From positions 186,001-250,000 of the forward strand of contig NZ_JABVXC010000003.1 of the NCBI RefSeq assembly GCF_013349955.1: a stretch of DNA of 64,000 nt. The letters are read 5' to 3'. Positions 56,102-64,000 of this stretch are shown in pieces. Made by a program: the position numbers and the translations under genes. Below the pieces are notes generated by a model. That model did not search any database. It worked only from the letters and a program-made list of their open reading frames with translations, and was not told the DNA's origin. Source of the DNA: Onishia taeanensis. Lineage in GTDB: Bacteria; Pseudomonadota; Gammaproteobacteria; Pseudomonadales; Halomonadaceae. Position 1 is the stretch's first letter; each line of letters begins with the position of its first letter.

Positions 56102-56884
56102 TTGATCCGAATCGAAAACGTCTCCAAGTCCTTCGGCGGCTTGCAGGCGGTGAAGGATGTGTCCTTCGAGGTTGCCCAGGGCAGCATCACCGGCTTGATC
56201 GGCCCCAACGGCGCCGGCAAAAGCACCCTGTTCAACATCGTCGCCGGCCTCTTCCCGCCTACCAGCGGCCGCATCGTGCTCGACGGCCAGGACATCACCG
56301 GCCTGCCGACCCACGAACTCTTCCACCGGGGGCTGGTGCGCACCTTCCAGATTCCCCATGAGTTCTCGCAGATGACGGTGCGCGAGAATCTGATGGTGGT
56401 TCCCCCTGAACAGAGCGGTGAAAACCTCTTCAATAGCTGGCTACGCTGGGGCCGAGTTCGCCAGGAAGATACCAAGGTACTCGAGCGGGTCGATGAAGTG
56501 CTCGACTTCCTGGAAATCTCGCATGTCGCCGATGAACTGGCCGGCAATCTCTCGGGGGGCCAGAAGAAGCTGCTGGATCTGGGTCGAACCATGATGACCG
56601 ACGCCAAGATGGTGCTGCTGGATGAGCCAGGCGCCGGCGTCAATCGCACGCTGCTCGGCAAGATCCGCGAGGCGATCCGCCGTCTCAACACCGAGCGTGG
56701 CTATACCTTCTGCCTGATCGAGCACGATATGGACCTGATCTCACAACTCTGCGACCCGGTGCACGTGATGGCCAACGGCGAACTGATCGCCTCTGGCCCG
56801 ATGAGCGAGATTCGCCAGAATGCAGAGGTTCGCGAAGCCTATCTGGGTGGCGGCGTCAGCGGTCATATGGGGGAAGACGCATGA
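56102..56884 (+). CDS. livG: Branched-chain amino acid-type ABC ATPase LivG
   Basis: A 260-residue ABC ATPase with Walker A (GPNGAGKSTLFNI), signature (LSGGQKKLLDLGRTMM), Walker B (MVLLDEPGAGVN) and His switch (IEHDMDLI). The LSGGQKKLLDLGR and EPGAGVN variants and the FQIPHEFSQMTVRENL loop are LivG-type. Start codon is TTG with GGAG upstream. It overlaps livF (ATGA). The transporter could also carry urea or other amino-acid-like solutes, since Liv-type systems vary in substrate. Confidence 0.9.
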   Translation: MIRIENVSKSFGGLQAVKDVSFEVAQGSITGLIGPNGAGKSTLFNIVAGLFPPTSGRIVLDGQDITGLPTHELFHRGLVRTFQIPHEFSQMTVRENLMVVPPEQSGENLFNSWLRWGRVRQEDTKVLERVDEVLDFLEISHVADELAGNLSGGQKKLLDLGRTMMTDAKMVLLDEPGAGVNRTLLGKIREAIRRLNTERGYTFCLIEHDMDLISQLCDPVHVMANGELIASGPMSEIRQNAEVREAYLGGGVSGHMGEDA

Positions 56885-57600
56885 GCAGCTCGACCACCAC
56901 CCTGCTGGATGCCCAGGAGATCTACGGCGGCTACGGCGGCGCCGATATCCTCAAGGGCACCAATCTGCGGGCCAACGCCGACGAAATCGTGGTTATCGTG
57001 GGCCCCAACGGGGCCGGCAAATCCACCGCCATGAAGGCGATCTTCGGGCTGGTGAAGATCCGCACCGGAAAGGTGCTTTTCCAGGGCGAGGACATCACCA
57101 ACGCCAAGCCGGAACAGATGGTGCGCCGAGGCATCGCCTACGTGCCTCAGGAACAGAACGTCTTTCCCTCGCTTACCGTGCAGGAAAACCTCGAGATGGG
57201 CGGCTATCTGATGACCGACGATCTCAAGCCGCGCATGGAAAAGGTCTACGACCTGTTCCCCAAGCTCGCCGAGCGCCGCCGCCAGCCTGCCGGGCTGATG
57301 TCCGGCGGCGAGCGCCAGCTGGTTGCCATGGGCCGCGCCCTGATGGTCGACCCCAAGCTGTTGATGCTCGATGAGCCCACCGCCGGCCTGTCGCCGAAGC
57401 TGATCGACGAGACCTTCGAGCGCATCAAGGAGATCAACGCCCAGGGCATCGGCGTGTTGATGGTCGAGCAGAATGCCAAGCAGGCGCTGGCCATCGCCAG
57501 CCGCGGCTATGTGCTTGCCACCGGCGCCAATCGCCATGAGGACACCGGGCCCAATCTGCTGGCCAACCCGGAAGTCGCTGAAATGTTCCTGGGGGGCTAG
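56881..57600 (+). CDS. livF: Branched-chain amino acid-type ABC ATPase LivF
   Basis: A 239-residue ABC ATPase: Walker A GPNGAGKSTAMKA, signature MSGGERQLVAMGRALM, Walker B LLMLDEPTAGLSPKLID and His-region VEQNAKQAL. The VEQN and AGLSPKL motifs are typical LivF. Starts in the last codon of livG and ends two bases before livH. Confidence 0.92.
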   Translation: MSSSTTTLLDAQEIYGGYGGADILKGTNLRANADEIVVIVGPNGAGKSTAMKAIFGLVKIRTGKVLFQGEDITNAKPEQMVRRGIAYVPQEQNVFPSLTVQENLEMGGYLMTDDLKPRMEKVYDLFPKLAERRRQPAGLMSGGERQLVAMGRALMVDPKLLMLDEPTAGLSPKLIDETFERIKEINAQGIGVLMVEQNAKQALAIASRGYVLATGANRHEDTGPNLLANPEVAEMFLGG

Positions 57601-57602
57601 CC

Positions 57603-58472
57603 ATGAATGACATTCTACAGATCCTGATCTACGGCATGGTGCTGGGCAGCGTGCTGAGCATGGGCGCCATCGGCGTGTCGATGATCTTCGGCATCCTGCG
57701 CTTCGCGCACTTCGCCCATGGCGACTTCATGACGCTTGGCGCCTACATCGGCCTGACCTTCATCGCCGTGATGGGGCTCAGCCCCTGGTTCGCGCTGCCG
57801 GCGGCGATGATCGGCATGGCCGTGGTGGCCGTGGTCATCGACCAACTGCTCTATCGGCGTATACGCCGCACCCAGCCGGTCATTCTGCTGATCTCCTCGT
57901 TCGGCATGGCACTGATCCTGCGCAGCCTGATCCAGCTGATCTGGGGCTCGGAAAACCAGACCTACGCCAGCGGCATCCAGTTCCCCTGGCGTCTCGACGT
58001 GCTCGGTGGCCTGCGCATCAAGCCGGATCATGTGTGGATCGTGCTGATCTCGCTGGGCCTGGTCGCCGGCGTGCATCTGTTCCTGACGCGCACTCGGATG
58101 GGCAAGGCGATGCGCGCCATGTCCGACAACATGGACCTGGCGCTGGTCAGCGGCATTCCCGCTGAGCGCGTCATCATCGTCACCTGGATCATCGGTGGCG
58201 CCCTGGCGGCGGCAGCCGGGGTGTTCCTCGGCATCGACACCCGCCTGCACCCGGTGATGGGTTGGACGACGCTGCTGCCGGTGTTCGCCGCGGCCATTCT
58301 CGGCGGCATCGGGCGGCCCTACGGGGCGATCGTTGGCGGCATGGTCATCGGTATTTCGATGGAGATGTCGACGCTGTTCATCTCTGCCGCCTACAAGCCG
58401 GCCGTGGCCTTCGCCATCATGGTGGTGATGCTGATCTTCCGGCCTCAGGGCATCTTCAAGGGGACACTGTGA
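57603..58472 (+). CDS. livH: Branched-chain amino acid-type ABC permease LivH
   Basis: A 289-residue inner-membrane permease with about eight helices: MGAIGVSMIFGILRFAHFAHGDFMTLGAYIG, typical LivH start, and the EAA-like AMRAMSDNMDLALVSGIPAERVI region. The GGIGRPYGAIVGGMVIGI segment near the end is characteristic. Its stop overlaps the livM start by one base (TGATG). Confidence 0.92.
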   Translation: MNDILQILIYGMVLGSVLSMGAIGVSMIFGILRFAHFAHGDFMTLGAYIGLTFIAVMGLSPWFALPAAMIGMAVVAVVIDQLLYRRIRRTQPVILLISSFGMALILRSLIQLIWGSENQTYASGIQFPWRLDVLGGLRIKPDHVWIVLISLGLVAGVHLFLTRTRMGKAMRAMSDNMDLALVSGIPAERVIIVTWIIGGALAAAAGVFLGIDTRLHPVMGWTTLLPVFAAAILGGIGRPYGAIVGGMVIGISMEMSTLFISAAYKPAVAFAIMVVMLIFRPQGIFKGTL

Positions 58473-59416
58473 TGGAACTCGCCAGCCTGTTCGCTTACCT
58501 CATCTCGTTTCTGACCTTCGCCGGCATCTATGCGGTGCTGGCCATGGGCCTCAACACCCAATGGGGCTTCACCGGCCAGTTCAATATCGGCATCGCCGGT
58601 TTCTTCGCCGTGGGGGCTTATACCAGCGCCATTCTCACCACCCCGGAGAGCCCCGCCTATCTCGGTGGGCTGGGCATGCCCTTCCTGGTGGGCCTCGCCG
58701 GTGCGACCCTTGCCTCGGCGCTGATCGGCCTGGTGATCGGGCGCATCACTGCCAAGCTGCGCACCGACTATCTCGCCATCGCCACCATCGGCATCGCCGA
58801 GATGATCCGCCTGTTCATCAAGAACGAGGATTGGCTGACCAACGGCGTGCGCGGCATCGCCGGCATCGAGCGACCCTTCGCCGGCACACCGCTGGACAGC
58901 CCCTTCGGCTATCTGCTGGTGGTGGTGGCCTTCGTGGTGCTGGTCTACTTCCTGCTCGAGCGCGCCTATGCCTCGCCCTGGGGCCGGGTGCTACGGGCGA
59001 TTCGCGAGAACGAGCCCGCCACCGCTGCGGCGGGCAAGTCGATCGCCCGCTTCCGCCTGCAGGCCTTCGTGCTAGGTGCCGCCATCATGGGCCTGGGCGG
59101 CGGCCTCTATGCCCACTTCTTCGGCTTCCTCAGCCCCGAGGCCTTCATGCCGCTCTACGGCACCTTCCTGGTGTGGGTGATGCTGATCGCGGGCGGTAGC
59201 GGCAATAACCGTGGGGCCATTCTCGGCGCCGTGGTGGTGTGGGGCGTCTGGACCCTGACCGAGCTGGCCACCGACCTGCTGCCTACCGAGTACGCCACCC
59301 AGGCCGCCGCCCTGCGGGTGCTGCTGATTGGGGTGCTGCTGCAGGTCATTCTGGTCACTCGGCCGCAGGGCATTCTGCCCGAGAAGCCGCCCAAACTGAT
59401 CGCCCGCAAGAAGTAA
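58472..59416 (+). CDS. livM: Branched-chain amino acid-type ABC permease LivM
   Basis: A 314-residue permease with about nine helices. LivM features: GLNTQWGFTGQFNIGIAGFFAVGAYTSAIL and the loop RAIRENEPATAAAGKSIARFRLQAFV. The ATG at 58472 overlaps the livH stop; a longer frame extending back into livH lacks membrane-protein character. Followed by a strong terminator. Confidence 0.92.
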   Translation: MELASLFAYLISFLTFAGIYAVLAMGLNTQWGFTGQFNIGIAGFFAVGAYTSAILTTPESPAYLGGLGMPFLVGLAGATLASALIGLVIGRITAKLRTDYLAIATIGIAEMIRLFIKNEDWLTNGVRGIAGIERPFAGTPLDSPFGYLLVVVAFVVLVYFLLERAYASPWGRVLRAIRENEPATAAAGKSIARFRLQAFVLGAAIMGLGGGLYAHFFGFLSPEAFMPLYGTFLVWVMLIAGGSGNNRGAILGAVVVWGVWTLTELATDLLPTEYATQAAALRVLLIGVLLQVILVTRPQGILPEKPPKLIARKK

Positions 59417-59460
59417 TCCTCGACGAGACAGGCGGGCGTGCTCCCGCTTGGCTCTCACCG

Positions 59461-59485
59461 CCCCGGCCCTAGCGCCGGGGTTTTT
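59461..59485 (+). terminator. Terminator of livGFHM
   Basis: Stem CCCCGGC/GCCGGGG with a short loop followed by TTTTT on the plus strand, 44 bases after the livM stop. Confidence 0.85.
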
Positions 59486-59632
59486 GTTTGGGCTTTGGTC
59501 ACGGCTGCTCGCTTACCGAGCCGGGGCTTTCCCAGCACACGGGTCCGCTTCCACGCCGTACGGACCCGCCTATCTGCCTCGCCTATCTGCCTCGACTAGC
59601 GACTCTGCTGGCGGTCAAGATAGGTCACCGGC

Positions 59633-59661
59633 AAAAAAACGCCCCGGCACGTGGCCGGGGC
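59633..59661 (-). terminator. Terminator of the Liv-type binding protein gene
   Basis: On the minus strand stem GCCCCGGC/GCCGGGGC with a five-base loop is followed by seven T (59633-59639), after the binding-protein stop. Confidence 0.85.
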
Positions 59662-59705
59662 GATGTCTTGTCGCTAGCTCGGGGGCTAGCTCAGCGAACG
59701 GAACA

Positions 59706-60926
59706 TCATTCGGGCATGGTGGGCTCGAAGATGCGGTTGGTGATGATCTCACCATCCTTGAAGGTCCACTCGCCGAAGGTACCCGGTACGTCACCGTTAC
59801 TATCGAAGTTCACCGAGCCAGAGGCACCTTCATAGTCGATGTCTTCACCGGCGGCGATCAGCTCCACGGCCTTGGCAAACTCGCCCGGACCAACCTTCAC
59901 ACCCGGCGGGTTGGCGACCATGCGAACGCTGTCGCGAATGGCCACACGGTCGGTGGAACCGGCCTGCTCGGCAGCCAGTGCGATCACGTAGAGGGCGTCG
60001 TAGGCGGTGTCCAGATAGGGCTTGGGCGGCACCTCGCCGTATTCACCGTCATAAGCGCTGGCAAAGTGCTGGGCACCCGGCGAATCGCCGCGCGCCTGAG
60101 GCACGGTGCCGATGGCGCCTTCCAGGGCCTGGGCGCCAAGGTTGTCGATCAGTTCCGGCGCCTTCATGCCATCGGTGAACACGAAGTCACGGAAGAAACC
60201 ACCTTCGAGAGCCTGGCGCAAAATGGTCTCGCCATTCTCCGGGTAGCCGATCAGTACCAGTGCCTCGGTACCACCGGTATCGGCCTGCTGCAGCTCGCCG
60301 CGATAGGCGGCCTGGCCCTGCTCGTAGGCAACGGTTGCCGCCACCGTGCCGCCTTGAGCCTCGAAGGCCTTGCTGAAGGCATCGGTCAGGCCCTTGCCAT
60401 AATCGTTGTTCACATAGATGACACTGACGGTCTCATAGCCTTTCTCGGCGGTGATCTCGGACAGTGCCACGCCCTGGAAGGCATCCGACGGCACGGTGCG
60501 GAACAGGAAGTCGTCGTCATCCAGGCTCGTGATCACCGGCGAGGTGGAAGCGTTGGAGATCTGCAGCACCTGCTCGGGCTTGGATACGCTCTGTGCCACC
60601 GGGATGGTCACACCGCTGGACAGAGCGCCGAAGATGGCATGCACGCCTTGCACGTTGACCAGTTTCTGAGCCGCCGCCACGCCGGGCTGCGGCGAGGTCT
60701 GGGTGTCACCGGCACTGATCTCGATGGGCTCGCCCATCACGCCACCGTCGGCGTTGATTTCCTTGACCGCCAGCTCAGCCGCACGCAACGACGGCTCACC
60801 ATAGCTCTGCAGGTCGCCAGTCAGCGGCACTAGCACGCCAACGTTCAGCGATTCGGCGGTGGCCGCGAGGCTGGTAACCATCGCCATGGCGGAAATGGCC
60901 CCGATTAATGGTTTCTTGACGATCAT
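59706..60926 (-). CDS. Liv-type (branched-chain amino acid family) ABC substrate-binding protein
   Basis: A 406-residue periplasmic binding protein (type I fold). Signal peptide ends near AATAES; mature start LNVGVLVPLTGDLQSYGEP is typical of LivJ/LivK and relatives. Other features are GALSSGVTIPVAQSV and VIYVNNDYGKGLTDAF. Start at 60926 has AGGAG upstream. It is convergent with livM across 289 bases holding two terminators, so it is separately transcribed although the same system likely uses it. Ligand not deducible; Liv family proteins bind leucine, amides, urea or short-chain acids. Confidence 0.9.
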   Translation of the reverse strand: MIVKKPLIGAISAMAMVTSLAATAESLNVGVLVPLTGDLQSYGEPSLRAAELAVKEINADGGVMGEPIEISAGDTQTSPQPGVAAAQKLVNVQGVHAIFGALSSGVTIPVAQSVSKPEQVLQISNASTSPVITSLDDDDFLFRTVPSDAFQGVALSEITAEKGYETVSVIYVNNDYGKGLTDAFSKAFEAQGGTVAATVAYEQGQAAYRGELQQADTGGTEALVLIGYPENGETILRQALEGGFFRDFVFTDGMKAPELIDNLGAQALEGAIGTVPQARGDSPGAQHFASAYDGEYGEVPPKPYLDTAYDALYVIALAAEQAGSTDRVAIRDSVRMVANPPGVKVGPGEFAKAVELIAAGEDIDYEGASGSVNFDSNGDVPGTFGEWTFKDGEIITNRIFEPTMPE

Positions 60927-61185
60927 GGTAGACGTCTCCTGTTGCTGACCTTGATTGTTGATTATTGACAGTCCATTAGCGAGCGCGACACTGACATCGT
61001 GACGACCCTTGTAACGCAGCATAAGCGTAGCCTAAACATTAAACAAAATGTCTGAGCGCAATCCTGTCAACGGTGCCGGCGGGCTTCTCGAACGGCGCCC
61101 GGAGTGTCCAGGTGTAACTATTTTGATAGCGTGCTAACATATTAGGCTTGTCCATCGACGGGTGTGCCGACCAACGGGAGTAAGC

Positions 61186-61404
61186 ATGGACCTCAAGGAA
61201 ATCGCCCTGGGCGGCATCTACGTAAGCCCATTGCTGCTATATGCCCTGCTGGGCTCTCTCGGCACACTGATAGTTCGCACCCTGCTGCATCGCCTGGTGG
61301 GCTCGAGGGTGTTCTGGTATGAAGCCTGGTTCGACGCGGCATTGTTCGTGATCATTACCGCCGCTATCGCCTATGTCTCTTCTTCTGCTACCGGATCGTT
61401 ATGA
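61186..61404 (+). CDS. DUF1656 small membrane protein (AaeX-like)
   Basis: A 72-residue protein with two membrane helices. DUF1656 pattern: EIALGGIYVSPLLLYALLG, then WFDAALFVIITAAIAY. In E. coli AaeX is encoded beside the AaeAB aromatic-acid efflux pump. Start at 61186 has GGGAG five bases upstream. Its last codons overlap the next start (ATGA). Confidence 0.85.
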   Translation: MDLKEIALGGIYVSPLLLYALLGSLGTLIVRTLLHRLVGSRVFWYEAWFDAALFVIITAAIAYVSSSATGSL

Positions 61405-62270
61405 TGCGCAAACTGCTTCGCATGCTGACCACGCTCGTGATCGTGGCCCTGGCCTTGGCCGCGGGTGCTTGGCTTTGGCATTACTATCTCTATACCCCCT
61501 GGACCCGGGACGGCCGAGTACGGGCCGATGTGATCACCATCGCACCGGACGTTTCTGGATGGGTTAGCGAGCTGTCTATCGAGGATACCCAGGCGGTGGA
61601 CAAGGGCGATGTTCTCTTCCAGATCAACCGCCAGCGCTATGCAACGGCCGTCGATAAGGCCAAGGCTGTCGTCGCACAAAAGAACGCGCAGTGGGAGTCC
61701 AAGCAGCATGAGGAGACTCGCCGCAACCGCCTCAGCAACCGGGCGATAAGCGACGAAGATCTGGATCTCGCGCGCCTTGAAACCCAAAGTGCCAAGGCCT
61801 CCCTCGACCAGGCCCAGGCCGAGCTTGAAAGCGCACAGCTCGACCTTGAGCGCACCACGGTGACCGCGCCGGCCGACGGCCACGTCCTGAACCTTAGACT
61901 CAGTGAAGGCAATTACGTCAATACCGGCAACCCGGTGATGGCGTTGGTGAAGGCAGACTCCTACTACGTGACCGGCTATTTCGAGGAGACCAAGATGCCG
62001 GGTATCGCCCTAGGCGATCCCGCCCGCGTCACCCTGATGAGCGGCGACACCCAGCTTGACGGCCATGTTGCCGGCATTGGCCGCGGCATCGCCGATAGCA
62101 ATACCTCATCCAACGACCAGTTGTTGCCCAAGGTCGAACCGACCTTCAATTGGGTACGACTGGCGCAGCGTATTCCGGTTCGCATCGAGCTCGATGGCAT
62201 CCCCGACGACACTCTGCTGAGTGCCGGCATGACTGCCACCGTGCGCATCCTCGAGGCACCGTCGCCTTGA
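61401..62270 (+). CDS. HlyD-family efflux periplasmic adaptor (AaeA-like)
   Basis: A 289-residue membrane fusion protein: N-terminal anchor helix (LLRMLTTLVIVALALAAGAWLWH), TRDGRVRADVITIAPDVSGWVSEL lipoyl half, helical hairpin, and the second lipoyl/beta-barrel part (TVTAPADGHVLNLRLSEGNYV, SYYVTGYFEETKMPGIALGD). Matches AaeA/EmrA-type adaptors. Coupled to both neighbours by overlapping start and stop codons (ATGA at its start, TTGA at its end). Confidence 0.9.
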   Translation: MMRKLLRMLTTLVIVALALAAGAWLWHYYLYTPWTRDGRVRADVITIAPDVSGWVSELSIEDTQAVDKGDVLFQINRQRYATAVDKAKAVVAQKNAQWESKQHEETRRNRLSNRAISDEDLDLARLETQSAKASLDQAQAELESAQLDLERTTVTAPADGHVLNLRLSEGNYVNTGNPVMALVKADSYYVTGYFEETKMPGIALGDPARVTLMSGDTQLDGHVAGIGRGIADSNTSSNDQLLPKVEPTFNWVRLAQRIPVRIELDGIPDDTLLSAGMTATVRILEAPSP

Positions 62271-64000
62271 GCCGTCTTTCGCCCTGGATCGATGCCTATT
62301 TAACGCCGTCTCGATCCGCCCTCAAGTTTGCCACCAAGGCCACGCTCGCCATGGTGCTGGCACTCTATGTGGCCCTGATGTTCGATCTGGAGCGCCCATA
62401 CTGGGCGCTGATCTCGGCCGCCTTCCTGCAAATTCGGCCGATGAGCGGCATGGTGATCGAGAAGGGCCTGTGCCAGATCGGTGGCACGCTGATGGGTGCC
62501 CTGGTGGGCATCGGCATCATGGCGCTGTTTGCACAGGCAAGGATACCGGCGCTGATCACGCTCACGCTGTGGCTGATGCTATGCGCCTACGCCAGCTCGC
62601 TTTTGCGCAACAATTTTTCCTACGGCTGCATCATGGGCGCCGTGACCGCGATGCTGGTGGTGGTCATCGGCCACAGCCAGCCCGGCGGTGTCTTCGATAT
62701 CGCCGTGGCCCGGCTGTCGGAGCTCGGCCTGGGCGCGATCTGTGCGACCCTGGTCAACGCCTTGCTATGGCCTGCGCCGGTCAAGGAGCATCTGGCGCGT
62801 CAAGCCGACAGCGTCGTCAATAAGGCCTTCACCCATGCCGCCCAGCGACTGGATGCCAGTGACGACATGGATGAGCTGCAGCAATCGCTGACCCAGAGCC
62901 TCGAACCGCTGATGACGCTGGAAATCGACAGCCAATCGGCACGCTACGAGGGCCCCGGCAGTGCAGGCCGCGTTCGCGCGACCCACCTTTTGACCAAGCG
63001 CACCCTGCGCTTCTTTGCCACCCTGAGCGCACTGCATCAGCTGCTGCAGGACCAGAGCGGCCAGGTCAACGATTCGCTGAGGCGGCTCGCCAGCGAGAGC
63101 GCCCAGGCCTTTCGCGATGCCGCAGATGTCAGCGGCGTGCCGGCGGCCCGCGATCGTCTACAGGATCTGCGTCATCAGGCTCATGCCTGCCCGGAAACCG
63201 ATCTCGCCCCCCTGCAGCGCCGCCTGCTGCTCGGCCTGCGAGAGGTGCTCGGCAGCGCCATGATCATGCTCGATGCCCGGGAAGCCATCGCCCACCCCGG
63301 CCACAAGCGCCTGCGTGCCGGCGCGCTTTCCTGGCACCGGGACCACCTGGCAGCATTGCTCAACGCCGGGCGGGCCGGGCTGGTGTTTTCCTGCCTGGCG
63401 ACCTTCTGGCTGCAGACCCACTGGTCCAACGGCCAGGTCGCGATGCTGCTGGGCACACTGTTTTCGACGTTCTTCGCCAGCCGCGATAACCCAGTCACGA
63501 TCTGCATGATGTTCTTCAAAGGCATGCTGGTGGCCCTGCCCAGCGCCTTCCTGTTCGGCCATGTGTTGCTTTCCCAGGCCAACGGCTTTCCGATGCTGGC
63601 GATGCTGCTCTTCACGCCGCTTTTCCTGGGGCTTATGGGGGCCGCCAAGCCACAGCTGATGGGCTACTGCCTGGCCTTCACCATCTTCAATATCCTGCTG
63701 ACCATGCCCGGCAACGGCATGGACTTCTCCTTCGACAGCTTTGCCAACCGCGCCATTGCCGTGATCATCGGCCTGAGTGCGGTCGTGATGGCATTCCGAC
63801 TGATACCCGGCCTAGGGGCTCCCGTTCAACGCCGCCGCCTGGTGAGCGCCATCGGCCGAGATCTGCGCGGTATCGGTACGCCATCGTTACACGAAGCAGA
63901 AGCCACCTTCAGTGGGCGCATGGCGGATCGCCTGCTGCAGCTCGGTCGCCACGACAACATGCTGCCCGAGGATCAGCGACACCTGTTCATGATCGGCCTC
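62267..64000 (+). CDS. FUSC family efflux protein (AaeB-like), 3' end outside window
   Basis: An open frame of 578 codons runs from a TTG at 62267, overlapping the adaptor stop (TTGA), to the window end. The protein has an N-terminal membrane block (LKFATKATLAMVLALYVALMFDLERPYWALISAAFLQIRPMSG), a soluble helical domain, and a second membrane block (HWSNGQVAMLLGTLFSTFFASRD...). This is the FUSC/YccS/AaeB layout, which pumps out aromatic carboxylic acids. AaeB is about 650-700 residues, so only the end is missing. A start other than TTG cannot be excluded, but the frame and homology begin here. Confidence 0.88.
   Translation, partial: MSRLSPWIDAYLTPSRSALKFATKATLAMVLALYVALMFDLERPYWALISAAFLQIRPMSGMVIEKGLCQIGGTLMGALVGIGIMALFAQARIPALITLTLWLMLCAYASSLLRNNFSYGCIMGAVTAMLVVVIGHSQPGGVFDIAVARLSELGLGAICATLVNALLWPAPVKEHLARQADSVVNKAFTHAAQRLDASDDMDELQQSLTQSLEPLMTLEIDSQSARYEGPGSAGRVRATHLLTKRTLRFFATLSALHQLLQDQSGQVNDSLRRLASESAQAFRDAADVSGVPAARDRLQDLRHQAHACPETDLAPLQRRLLLGLREVLGSAMIMLDAREAIAHPGHKRLRAGALSWHRDHLAALLNAGRAGLVFSCLATFWLQTHWSNGQVAMLLGTLFSTFFASRDNPVTICMMFFKGMLVALPSAFLFGHVLLSQANGFPMLAMLLFTPLFLGLMGAAKPQLMGYCLAFTIFNILLTMPGNGMDFSFDSFANRAIAVIIGLSAVVMAFRLIPGLGAPVQRRRLVSAIGRDLRGIGTPSLHEAEATFSGRMADRLLQLGRHDNMLPEDQRHLFMIGL

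Overview
The window looks like a chromosomal segment of a halophilic gammaproteobacterium of the Halomonas/Chromohalobacter type. This is inferred from high GC (roughly 60-70% by eye), a choline dehydrogenase (BetA) end, several TRAP and betaine-class transporters, a TAXI-TRAP system followed by a universal stress protein (an arrangement that recalls teaABCD), a phasin, and strong similarity of housekeeping genes (YbiT, FruBKA, FetAB) to gammaproteobacterial proteins. No rRNA, tRNA, CRISPR array, insertion sequence or prophage was seen. The genes are dense and mostly operonic.

Layout. 1-0.8 kb: 3' end of betA. 1.0-7.9 kb: fructose PTS operon fruB-fruK-fruA with divergent fruR and a Cra-like operator. 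7.9-11.7 kb: hybrid sensor kinase, a periplasmic molybdopterin-oxidoreductase-fold protein that seems to lack the metal-binding Cys, and a MOSC protein, all in one direction. 11.8-17.1 kb: DUF2189 membrane protein, UspA, fused TRAP permease and TAXI binding protein. 17.4-25.5 kb: a LysR regulator divergent from a tightly packed, very GC-rich six-gene operon (semialdehyde dehydrogenase, variant M19 dipeptidase, BCCT transporter, a 583-residue protein of unknown family, a DUF3726/LDH2-like protein and a RidA protein). I consider this the best candidate for an undescribed catabolic system. 25.5-27.6 kb: macrodomain protein, zinc histone-deacetylase-family protein, DUF4124 protein. 27.7-30.6 kb: DctPQM TRAP transporter. 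30.9-41.1 kb: EamA exporter, an orphan ProX-like binding protein, a DddP-like M24 protein with an altered catalytic position, a PhyH-type dioxygenase, two LysR regulators and an aldehyde dehydrogenase/Fe-alcohol dehydrogenase/enolase-superfamily operon.

41.1-44.3 kb: DUF192 protein and modABC. 44.5-46.3 kb: EAL-CBS-GGDEF protein. 46.4-49.5 kb: ybiT and fetAB. 49.5-54.4 kb: LysR/quinone reductase pair, MocR regulator facing a GNAT gene across a 7-bp tandem repeat, a broken second GNAT gene and paiB. 54.5-55.7 kb: phasin with two palindromic operator-like sites and a two-gene operon of small proteins. 56.1-60.9 kb: livGFHM plus a facing Liv-type binding protein, separated by two terminators. 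61.2-64.0 kb: an AaeXAB-like efflux operon, cut by the window end.

Functional picture: the segment is mainly uptake and catabolism of small organic solutes (fructose, branched-chain amino acids or similar, zwitterionic amines, carboxylates), each module with its own LysR or LacI regulator, plus metal handling (Mo uptake, a possible iron exporter) and stress or storage functions. All function calls rest on reading motifs by eye; no database search was run.
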